A stretch of DNA of 64,000 nt, taken from positions 632,300-696,299 of the forward strand of contig QKWP01000003.1 of assembly GCA_003550325.1 (NCBI GenBank), read 5' to 3'. The notes beneath the pieces are model-generated. The model saw only the letters and a program-made list of their open reading frames with translations, had not been told where the DNA came from and ran no database searches. Numbering within the stretch: the stretch's first letter is position 1; each line of letters starts with the position of its first letter. Source of the stretch: Gigaspora rosea. Its lineage: Eukaryota > Glomeromycota > Glomeromycetes > Diversisporales > Gigasporaceae. The position numbers and the translations under genes were made by a program. Below, one piece after another: positions 48,160 through 58,719 of the stretch.

Positions 48160-51149
48160 GCTTAGATCTGAGCTTGTAAGGATAATACCTATGAAAATTT
48201 TCTACTGCCTTCTGTGCATTAGCAAGATTCTCTTTAGATTTCTATGATTTTTTCTCAATAACAAACCCTTTCTAGTCGGCCATGTAATGTAGTTTTCTTC
48301 GAATTTGTTTGGAGTTAACAATTTTGTTAATTACATACTCATCTTCTCCTTCAACTACTATAGGTTGAAATGGTTCCAGTTTTCTTCTAGGAATTTTACT
48401 TTGATAGGTAAAGTTCTAACAATAATGCATAAAACATATTGTGTATTTTATGTATAGGAGATAAGACTAAACGGCTTATAACCGAGTTGATCTAATTTAG
48501 AATAGTAAATAGTCACAAACGATAAAAGTTCAGTTTTTTTGAGGACCTTGTAGTGTGAATATTTCTTCACAATAACCAAACCTTGTCTCTATTAGTATAA
48601 GGAGGATGTTCTTAGTAGTATTTTTCAGTATTTTCTTTATTGCGTCTTTAAGCAGTTGATAATTCTTTACACAGAGTAGTAATAATTTTTTTTAACTTAG
48701 AGATTCTATTCTCTGCTGCAGGTACTATTAAGTGACTACTTGTATAAATATCAAATTGGATGAAACCATAATTTGTAAAAAAAAAGAAGTAAGTTTAGTA
48801 GATGAATACATAGAATTATTATAAGTGATCTCAGTGAAGGTAAGTAATTCTGTCCAATTGTTCTAATAATAGTTGATAGTATATTTAGGTATTGCTCTAA
48901 GACCTAATTAACATGTTTGCTTTGGCTATCTGTTTGATTGTTATACACTGATGATAAATTGATCTTGGTAATGAGAAGTTCAAAAAGACGTTTTTAGAAC
49001 TTACAGGCGAATTGTGGACTACGGTCTGAGGCAATGTCTTTTGGAATACTGCGAAGACAAATTATTTCTCAAAAAATTAGGTAAGCAGTTTGTTCAGCCA
49101 TAATAGTTTTATTGTATACTATGAAATGGGCCATTTATGATAGTCTATTAACTACTACTAGAATGGTATCATAGCCAGAAAAAAAGAGCAGATTTGTAAT
49201 GAAATCTATAAAAATTGATTGCTATTGTCAAGAAAAAACAGATAAGAGTAATAGTAGCTCTGAGCTTTTATATTATAGTGCTTTTGACCTAGCACAAATA
49301 TTGCAAGTCTTAATAAATTCTTTCTCTAAATGATCTTTGATGTATTGCTTAAGTGTCTTTAGTTCTTGTTTAGATAACCTATAAATAGGTCCCTATAGTG
49401 GTTGGCATCAGAAAGCAAATCAATAATGTAGTAATAAGGTCTGTTTTTTGGTAATTGATCTGCTTTTTTTTTGCTAAACACATTGCTAAATTCTTGGTAT
49501 TTCCTAGAAAAAGTCTTCTGAGTAATAGGTGTAGGTACTAATAGTACTGGAAAAACTTGTATTAGGTAGATTCAGTTTTGACTCTCATTTACTGGAGCTA
49601 GTGCCTTCCTGATTTGTTAGTCAGTCAAGTACTTGGTACAAGGGAATTTAAGAAAGGTAAAGATTGTTGTTGCCAATCGATTTTGGGATTGTGCTTTACT
49701 AGCCAAAAGAGACCAAGAATAATTTTATAATGGGAAAAAGATATAAGGTTGAAAGAAATTGTCTCATAGTAATTTTACAACCAAAACTATAGAGTTCTGT
49801 CTTGTGGGTTACAGCTTCAGATGCAACTTCTCTTCCATCAATCACCTCTACTGTGAGAGGTACAGATTTTTCCCAAGTTTTTCAACTACAGGTATAGAAT
49901 ACTTTTGGGCAAGGAAGTATCTAAAAAACAAAATAATGCTTATAAGTCCACTAATGCCATGGTTAACAGACTAGTACCATCCTGAAATTGTAACCAAACT
50001 AGGAAGATGAAGGCCTTGATAGTTTCAACTAATAGTAAAGTTGTAGGGACAGTTGTACTTGCTTCATTTCTTTATTGCTACTAGAGCATTTCTTTTTCTG
50101 ACCTGTTCTGGGTTACAGCTACTACATAGATTATATATTCACTCTATTATTGCTAATAGTATTAGTATTTTGTTTTAAGGCAATTTCTAACTAAGTGATC
50201 CAAGCTAAGAATAGGAATCATATAGTCATTAGTCGATTAGTCAACAATTAGTCGACTAATCGACTAAATTTTTATAGTCAGTCAATCGATTAGTCGATTA
50301 GTCAATTAGTTGATTAGTTGGTTAGTCGATTAGTCAATTAGCTAATTAGTCGATTAGTCGACTAGTTGATTAGTCAATTAATTGACTAATCGATTAGTCG
50401 ACTAATTGATTAGTCGACTAATCGACTAGTTGATTAGTTGACTAATCGATTAGTTGATTAATCAATTCATTGATTAGTCAATTAGTTGATAAAATTAATC
50501 ATTTATTTAATATTTTCATTGCTATATTTCTGGTATTCATTTTTTTTGTATATTTATTAACTAGCCAATTAATCAACTAATCGATTAATTGACTAATTAA
50601 CTAATCGACTAGTCGATTAGTCGATTAGTCAACTAATCAACTAATCAACTAGCGATTAGTCGACTAATCAACTAGTTGATTAGTCAACTAGTCGATTAGT
50701 TGACTAATCGATTAGTCGACTAATCGATTAGTTGATTAATCGATTAGTTAATTTTTAGTTAGTCGATGACTAACAGGTTTAGTTGACTGACTAATCGACT
50801 AAAAATTTTTAATTGATTCCTATCCTTAACTCAAGCCTCCACAATATAGGCATAAATTATTCATATATATTAATGATTTTTCTCTGCTTTAGATAAATTC
50901 TTAGATTGAGCAAAGTTAATATGCATCACATTAGTTCTGGGCCTAGAGATTGATTGGTATCAGTGGATTGAGATTGGTTCAAATTTCTACTGAAATTAGA
51001 GAAGTGCTCCTGTTTTTGTTCAAAAAGTCAATTATCATACCTCATAGCTTTCATTATGGCATTATTAAGAGAATCAGAATTAGCTACTTTAAGGAGCAAA
51101 TCTCTTACATTTTCATACAAGCCTGTATGAAATTGGTCAATTAGCACTG
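48160..51149 (-). pseudogene. Decayed chromodomain Ty3-type LTR retrotransposon with RT/RNase H deleted
   Basis: Reads right to left. A gag C-terminal part begins near 51149 (LIDQFHTGLYENV). A CCHC knuckle follows (CLYCGGL...DHLVRNC), split by the insertion at 50206-50829. Protease remnants lie at about 49980-49680 (ALVD followed by a stop, then FLDTSLPKS, VEVIDGREVASEAVTH). The protease-RT linker follows at about 49660-49320 (KKKADQLPKNRPYY, GPIYRLSKQELKTL). It joins directly to the integrase near 49311: CNICARSK of the zinc finger, DFITNL, GYDTILVVV and the SSVYNNQTDSQ region. A chromodomain lies at about 48400-48190 (RRKLHYMAD, KENLANAQKAVENFHR). The whole RT and RNase H block and the 5' end are missing, and stops and frameshifts are frequent. 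Host-genome retroelement, inactive. Confidence 0.85.
50206..50829. mobile_element. Element built of ATTAGTCGACTAAT repeats, inserted in the gag knuckle
   Basis: Ends TAAGAATAGGAATCA and the complement of TTAAGGATAGGAATCA. About 550 bases consist of GATTAGTCGACTAATCG and close variants in both orientations around a short AT-rich core (50485-50560). GCTTG (minus strand) borders both sides, consistent with a worn target duplication. The two halves of the CCHC motif lie on either side. Confidence 0.75.
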
Positions 51150-51227
51150 CTTCACTCCAAATTCAGTAATTAGCCAGACTCAAATTTAACAAAAGTCTGG
51201 TCCAGTCTTGGTCTGTAGAAGCATTAT

Positions 51228-53092
51228 TTGTATCTAGCCCTATACAACATTAATGCACAAGTTGTGAATAATTTATACTAAAAATCTATTTATGCAATAC
51301 TAGAAGTCAAGCTTACAATAGTATAAATAAATATATATAACTATAACTAACCATAATTATAACAAATTCTTAGCATAAAATTTAATATATAATTTACTAA
51401 TAAAAAAAGAAAATAAAATAATATGTTTGCTAAAATGCACCTATGGTATTTTAAACCTAAATACTATATATATTATCCCAAAAACTGGCTAATTAATTAG
51501 TGCAAGATGTTCTAAGTAAATATGCTTTACACTTCTAAAAACCCTTCACAAATTCTAACTTTAATCTTAGTATTAATGCTAATATGTAAATTTTTTGTTA
51601 AAAATTGTTTATATTCAAATCTTAGAAAAATCTAAAAAATATATGATAGGTACAAAACTACTATAGGTGTGTTTTATAATAAATGTAAAATAAAAATAAA
51701 ATTTAAAAATTGTCTAAACCCTTGGTCAAATATTATCTTTTAATATGTCTTGTAGTCAAATTTGTCTGCCAAATTTATTTTTTGCACTATTGCTAAAAAA
51801 GTAAATAAGTGAGGTCCCCTAAAACAATTTAAACTAATCCAGTTAGCTTTATACAGTACTTTGGCAAAGTTTTAAATTTTGTAATATTAAAAATTTTTAC
51901 TAACTAAAAATTATATTTTTGCCTATATATAATATTATATCAAAATATTAAAAATCTTAACAGTAAATAACTTTTGATTCACTGATCCATTTTGGATGAT
52001 TTAATTACCAAAATAATCATATATATAGACAATTCTAATGAGCTAAAATTACTAAATCCAATTGCAGAATCCCAAGATTGATAATGATTTATTTACTTTA
52101 CAAATCTTTATTAATCTTAGAATCCTGTAATTGAATTTTAAGATTTTGGATTTATTAGAATTCTCTTACTGAGACAATTATTTTGGTAGTTAAAGTATCC
52201 AAAATGGATCAGAAGATCAAAAGTTATTCAAGGTTTAAGATTTTTAATATATTAACAATAATTTCAATATATATAAATATAATACTTTTAGACCAATTTT
52301 AACTTTTTTTTTGAAAAATGGTAATTTTTTATTTTTAATAAAACTTAAAATAAAAGTTTTAATAATAATTTAGGGATCAAATGTATTTAAAATTTTTAAT
52401 ACTTCAAATATTTCTTTAATTTTATAACATAATAGATTAATTTTAACTTGTATAAATTTATATAAACTAAAGTTATTTATTGTAATTTATCATTTAAAAA
52501 CAAAATATAAATCTAAAAGAATATTATACCAAAAGTTTTAAATAATATTTATAAAAAAATTTTTTAAAAATATTATATAACTTTTTGCAGGCAAATTTGC
52601 CTGTACCTATCCTACACATTAAGAGATAAGAACCTATACAAATATATTTTTCTTACTATAATTTTGTTTTAGTTGAATTCAGATCTATACAATTTTGTTA
52701 GAAATAATATCAATATATAAAAAGAAATAGCAAATAATAAATAGAAATAATAAAATAAATTTGAATATAAAATTGTAAATTGAACTCAATCTAAAAAATT
52801 TAATTGTACTACTATATTATTCTTAAATACTATATAGCAAAATTGTACATTATCAAGTAAAAGTTGAAACCTGATTGAAAATTTTATCATATAAATTTAA
52901 GGATATTTTAGACTTTATTTGGATAAATATGTGATAAACTCAAATTTTAATATAATACTCAAATTTTTTAACCAATTCCAATCTTTATTGTTAAGTGGAG
53001 TAACTAGTTACTATGTGTTTTTATTTATATAATAAGACTAGAAATTAAGTTTGCAAAAAAAATATATATATATAAGCAAAAATTTTTATATA
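51228..53092. other. AT-rich intergenic with one foldback, no gene seen
   Basis: Apart from the inverted repeat at 51945-52254 there is no coding or RNA signal. Opposed words near 51650 (GATAGGTACAAA) and 52600 (TTTGCCTGTACCTATC), with GTCAAATTTG near 51750, suggest the foldback may sit inside a longer decayed element of about 950 bp. Confidence 0.45.
51945..52254. repeat. 310-bp inverted repeat
   Basis: Arms of about 140 bases share ATTAAAAATCTTAA, AACTTTTGATTCACTGATCC, ATTTTGGATGATTTAA and TCCAATTGCAGAATCCCAAGA with their complements, around a short centre near 52100. Probably a foldback MITE; target duplication not seen. Confidence 0.65.
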
Positions 53093-53300
53093 CATTCAAC
53101 TTTCTCTAAGTGCACATTCTCTAAGTGTAGGTCATATTAAATTCTCTTCAAATGCATGTTTGGTTTTGGTCTCAAGCTATATAAAGACATAATAAATTTA
53201 TATTCTCTAAATGCAGGTTCTTTCTAAGTGCAGGATTGTTTTTTTTTACTTATAAAAAATTTATAGGTCCCAGTAAGCTGCACTTAGAGAGAGTCGACTG
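53093..53300. mobile_element. pogo/Tc1-mariner-like MITE, CAGTCGACTCTCTCTAAG ends
   Basis: Left end CATTCAACTTTCTCTAAGTG, right end the complement of CAGTCGACTCTCTCTAAGTG; TA on each side (53091-53092 and 53301-53302). The word CTCTAAGTGCAGGTTC is repeated inside. The CAGT...CTCT start resembles pogo-type ends. Confidence 0.7.
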
Positions 53301-53742
53301 TACTCATAATAATGCCTATTTTTTTAAAAAAAAATACTAGGTTTAATCTAAATGCTATACTAAATTCAATTTATTTATAATTTTTATTTTTATTAGAAAA
53401 GCAAACCTTGTCTCAATTTTTTTAAATGAAAATATGGGTACATTAACAATATAGTAATATTGTACATTTGTATTCTATAAAAACTAAAGCAAAGAACTTG
53501 TTTGCCAAGAACCAAAACTTTGTTAAAAGAGGTTGCAACCTCATTTAAACTTTGATATTTATATATAGTAGATTTATATAAAAATACTGCACCAAGTGAC
53601 TTCTCATATAATAGTCAATAATAGTTATTTATTTAACTAATTTAATTTAATAAAAAAAATTTTTAAAATTTTTTATAATGGTTACTTTAAACCTTGAAAC
53701 AGAAATTTAGAAAATTTATTCACATGTGTACAAAAACATAGC

Positions 53743-54571
53743 TAGAGTTAGAACCAAGATAGTTTTTTCAATCCAGATATAACTAGAATTAAAAAAAAAC
53801 AAATCTGGATTAATTTTATTTAAATCCGGATATAAATATATTTGGATTAATCTGGAGGATGGCTAAAGCCATGTACCCACGTGATTTTTTTAAAATTTTA
53901 GTTAAAATTCGTATTAGAGACTGTTTAGCATTAGGTCAGGGTTAGGATCAATATAGGTAAAATTACCTTCCCGACATTTTTTATTAATGGCCCAAGATAG
54001 GTTTAGAATCCGTTTTTATGCTCTTGCGTTTTTTTTGTCTTTTTTTTTTGATTTCTTCAGGCTGATCCGTGTAAACAAAACTTCGCGACTCCATTTGGTT
54101 GATTTACACAAAAATGTCACGTGGTTACATGGCTTTAGACGACCCCTTAATCTGGATATAAATCTAAATCCGGATACAAATCTAAATCCAGATATAAATC
54201 TATATCTGGATATAAATCTATATACGGTTAAATAGCAATGATAATTTCATTCATCAGAATTTAAGTTATATTTTGTACCAAACACAATCTATCTAATTTA
54301 TTAGGGATTGTGCCTGATACAAAATATAAGTGAAACCCAATGGCATGTTTTCTTTTGATAGTACACATAACCGGATTATATATTATATCCGGATTATATC
54401 TTGTATCCGGATTATATGTGGTATCCAGATTGTATATTGTATCTGGTTATATATTATATCCGGATTGTATTATATCTGGATATAGTTGATCCAAAAAATT
54501 GAATCCGGATTTGTTTAAAAACCGGATTAATCCGGATATAAAAATAAATCTGGATTCATCTACTACCTCTA
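53743..54571. mobile_element. hAT-like non-autonomous element, TAGAG ends (ATCCGGAT family)
   Basis: Ends TAGAGTTAGAACCAAG and the complement of TAGAGGTAGTAGATG; perfect 8-bp duplication AACATAGC at 53735-53742 and 54572-54579. Subterminal arrays of AATCCGGATATAAAT and TTATATCCGGA. A GTTAGGATC/AGGTTTAGAATCC core near 53940-54010 belongs to the same dispersed family as 10280-10380. The 82-codon frame at 53987-54235 runs into the array and is not a gene. Confidence 0.9.
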
Positions 54572-54579
54572 AACATAGC

Positions 54580-56151
54580 AGTAATCAAGTCATGGCAAGG
54601 ATTAAAGTTGTATAAGCAATTTTGTATGTTATAAATACATCCACCAAATTTATTGAATAAGTCATGCGGACCCAATTAAATTCAAGATTTTGCATACAAT
54701 CATGATTTCATCACTCCGTCCTTGGTATACATATACTTTTATTCCTATTTTGTTATTCTTATACATATCGAGATTATTTTTTATTACCATCCATACTAAT
54801 GTCGAATTAAAGTGACTCCAGATTCTATATTTACGTGTGATCGATATTAATTGATAATGAAAGGACGAATAGAATCACCCAAAAAGACGAACACCCGTTT
54901 CCGCTAATAGATTTTAACACCAATTTAGGTTTATCACAATTCTCTTGCCCTAACGACATTAAATGCCATGTCCGAGAAAGATGAACATAAAACTTGTCAA
55001 AAAGCAGCTGAAGAGAAAGGGTTTATTCAGAAACGATGCGGATGTATCGGGTCGGGAGTCAATGTATGCAAGTAAATTTAGAATGAGAATGGAGGGAAGG
55101 ATCGGTATTGAAAAGAATGAACGGAGGAAATGATAGTTAGGCCGTTCAAAGTTAATTATTCGGTTAACATCCCCACCGGTCACTTGATTTACATCAACGA
55201 ATGAAATTGTCCATATTTGTCCATTTTATTATGTTCTATTATTTTACTCTCGAGAGTCCTAGGAAATGATGTTAACCGAAGAAACAACTTCAAGCGGCAT
55301 TATTTAATGGGTGGAGGTTGTAATTAATTTTGTAATTAAACCTATTAATAAGATTTCTATACTTCGATCACTTATTTATAAATAACTACACTCATAAATA
55401 TCGAATTTTCATCTTGATTTAATTATTCTTTATTTTCATATCGCCCATATATATATAAGTTATATATTAAAAAACATTTTCCGATTTAGATCAGATTACA
55501 ATTTTTACGAATGAGAAACATAAATTTCTGAATATTTTTAAATTTTCTGATTTCTTGGTTATAATTTTTTTCAAATTATAATCAGAAAATCGAAAATTTT
55601 CAGGAAAAATTAAAAATATTCAATAATTTATGTAGGTTTTATATATGTTTTGTTATGAAAAATGCTTATTTTAAAATAATAATCCGATAAAATCTGAATA
55701 TAATATATATACATGATATTTATTATTATTATTATTTCACTTAATTTATTCTATTGTCTTTCAACCCTGATATTCTCCCTCTTAAATTTCCTTATTGAAT
55801 ATTCCATCTCTCCTTCACTCCTAAATATTCGTCCCTCTTAATACCACCCGTCTATTATCATCAACCATTCTCTTAATTATCCTCCTATAGTTTACTATTT
55901 TGATTTGAACCGGCACTCTCCCGTCAATAGCTCTCCCGACTAGAGATTTGCCTCGGCGAAGTGCGAAGTGACTTCATAAGGGCAAATTTAAGTTTAAATT
56001 TAAATTTAGCGGACTCTAGAATTTTTAATACAAAATATATTAAATAATTGATCGCTGAGAATTTTTACACTGCGAGGATCAAGGCACATCTTAAATAGTA
56101 ACATTCATCATTTCTCAATTTCAGAATTTACGTCAATCATTAATTGACGTA
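54580..56151. other. Intergenic, no gene called
   Basis: Less repetitive than its neighbours. A minus-strand frame of 74 codons (54959-55183) has a hydrophobic C-terminal half and no recognisable domain, and is not strong enough to call. Otherwise nothing supportable. Confidence 0.5.
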
Positions 56152-57346
56152 TCGTAAACAGCCATATAAAAGACCCACCATGTATCATCACCGGGTCTAC
56201 TATATAGGTTGAGATTTTTGTAAAGATAAAAGACCCGGGTATACTATAGAATCTAAAATGATAAAAGACCCGGGTATACTATAGGATCTAAAATGATAAA
56301 AGACCCGGATACGATACCAGTAATAATATTTTGGTACTAATTGTTAGTCTTCATTTAACGAAAGTAAGGCTAAATTCAGTTTTCCTTTTATAAAACATAG
56401 TTCATTCGCACGGGTATATATTTTCATATCTACCCTTGCGAATAAGCTTTTAAAAAAAGCACGGGTTGTTACATAATGACCCATACGACAACAAAAAGTT
56501 AAATCAATAAATTATTTAACAATTACACAGAATTAATACTTATTTGGTCGATTTTCTGATGATTTTTTCAAATTTGTAAGTGATTTATTATACTGTATTA
56601 TTTACTAAATGATAAACTGAACAGAATTATTGCCTTTCTATTAAGCTTTCTTCTTGTCTTTTTCAATTCCGAATCCCTTTTCATAACAATGACCAACTTT
56701 ATAAATCGCAAATGCATTCCTAAATCAGCAGCTTTCATAATTCTAATACCATAAATTGACATACTCTATCACTTCATCTTCATAATATGTGTTTCCCTCA
56801 TGGTCTTCTTGATCATTTAAGTCACCACCTTCATTTGAGCTATTTTCGTTATCACTATCATCATTTCTGTTTTCTTCACCACTGCCATCACTATCTTCGC
56901 TATTATCATCATCATACTATAGTCATCACCTTTATTTGAGCCATTTTCGTTAGTATTGTCATTTTGTTTTCTTCACCCAAGCTATCACTGCCACTATCAT
57001 TTTCATTATCATTATAGTCATTATCGTTTAGAGTCAAATCTATAATGCTTTCACTATCGCTTGCATTGTCTACATCGATGTAGAATAATTACCATTATCA
57101 TTTCGAGACTTTTGGTTAGCTACCCAATTATAATCAAACATTACATCCTCTTTGGACCCATATTGAGCTGCAACACTTAAATGACCATTTGATAAGGTTA
57201 GGATCAACTTGGTCCCATGCTAGTTTTATCCATTTTGCCATCAAATTATAAGCGGGTTGTTGAATACAACCTTTCAGGGTTAGTTTCTTGATTTCTTCAC
57301 CCATCTAATCAAGATAATATTTGCGATACTTAAATACAATATTGCA

Positions 57347-58719
57347 CAATGATGTTAAATGCCCTGAAATGACCCAAATGACTCAAATGACCAATGACCG
57401 GTCATTTGGTCATTTCAAGAATGAAATGACCTATTGGGTCATTTGAATTTTATTGGTGGAAATAACAATTAATTAAATCTTGATTAAATTATGAAATTCG
57501 AAGTCAACAATAATTCAATATTAAATATTTAATACTTATGCTAAGATTTGATCAATTTATAATCTTCTAAGTCCATTTACTTCAGTTCTCGAAAGTAATA
57601 TTTACCTTTAAACAAAGCCGGGTTGTTCTGTGCTAAATTACCGTGATTAATTCAGTGATCAATACGTTAAGAATCTTAACCATCGATTTTAATCCTGTGG
57701 CCTCATATTAGAGCCTTGTGACATAATCTAGAGCTCTATTCGACCCTAGTTATTCAGACCAAGTCTATCCACACCTCAATCGAAGCCTTACCATTGTTAG
57801 AGTAGTTTAGTTGATTTTAGTTAGCCTTACTAGTGTATAGTTGCGATACTTATATGGAGGGTTCATTTATTCTCTCATAACGTACATACATTATGAAGTT
57901 TATTATACGTATCAAAAAGTATGTCAGGTATTGTGCAAATTTACAGCAAAAAAAGGGTTTTAATTAATTAAAATTAAATTAGTAGAAATTTCCCATTTGA
58001 AGTCAAATTCATTCGTTTATATACATTTGAATTTAATATATAACACGTTAACATGTTATCTAGCACATTAACGTGCCTTTTAACACTACTAAGCCCAACA
58101 CGTTGATGCATTTTACTTATTTGCATGGGTAATACAAACCAAAAAGGATCTCCAATTTTGTAAATAAACTAAGCGCGTGAGATAAAAATTTAGGGTTAGG
58201 TCTTAAGGTTAGAGACTATAGGGTTAGAGTGATGCTTACAATATGTAAAATTTCATTCCCGTCAATTGCACCAAGATCAATTTAAATATTAGTTTCCGCC
58301 TTTTTCTTCTTTTGCGCGTGTTCGGATTCTTTGTCGGGCTGACCTGGAATAGTCAAATTTTGCATTCTCCGATTGGCTATTTCCTCCCAGGAGTTTGTAT
58401 TACCCGCGAAATAAATAGATGACATGTTTACATGCTATCTAGAATTTTATAACTCTTACCCTTTAACACGTATCGTACTAATACGTTAACGGGCGTATAT
58501 GTCAATCATCAAGTTTGCATGGACTTTGACTACTATATCACTACTAATAACCAAATGAACTTCAAACGACCCTGGTCATTTGCAAATTACCATGGTCATT
58601 TGGTCACGAGTCATTTGCAAATGACCCAAAATTCAAATGGCCTATAATGGCCGGTCATTTCAGGGTCATTTGAGGTCATTTAAAAATTTTTCAAATGACC
58701 AGGTCATTTAACATCACTG
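57347..58719. mobile_element. hAT-like non-autonomous element, CA(G/A)TGATGTTAAATG ends (AAATGACC family)
   Basis: Ends CAATGATGTTAAATG and the complement of CAGTGATGTTAAATG; perfect 8-bp duplication ATATTGCA at 57339-57346 and 58720-58727. Subterminal arrays of CAAATGACC and GGTCATTT. Inserted into the pogo transposase gene, so it is younger than that transposon. A further inverted-repeat element lies at 58137-58405. Confidence 0.9.
58137..58405. mobile_element. GGGTAATACAAAC-ended nested element with TTAGGG-like core
   Basis: Ends GGGTAATACAAACCA and the complement of GGAGTTTGTATTACCC. The core carries TTTAGGGTTAGGTC and GACTATAGGGTTAGAG. No obvious target duplication (CAT against GCG). 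Similar sequence begins near 30010. Confidence 0.55.

Larger units (their letters stand above)
46722..51227. mobile_element. Degenerate relative of the 12489 hAT-like element, split by later insertions
   Basis: 46722-47745 contains the same hairpin units as 12660-14130 (GTGCTGAACAA...TACTTAGGAGC, AACAAGTTTACATAGTAC, AAGTAAACTTGTTTAG). It is followed by a worn GACCAGCTTAGACCAAAC array. The array resumes at 51165 as CCAGACTCAAATTTAAC and AAAGTCTGGTCCAGTC, ending with the complement of TAATGCTTCTACAGACC, close to the TAGTGCTCCTACAGACC end at 14301. The Ty3 element at 47816-51149 and the foldback at 47120 lie inside. Left end not located. Confidence 0.55.

Noticed and set aside
50206-50829. CRISPR-like or centromeric satellite array
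   Set aside because: Units are contiguous palindromes without spacers, have inverted-repeat ends and sit inside a retrotransposon gene.
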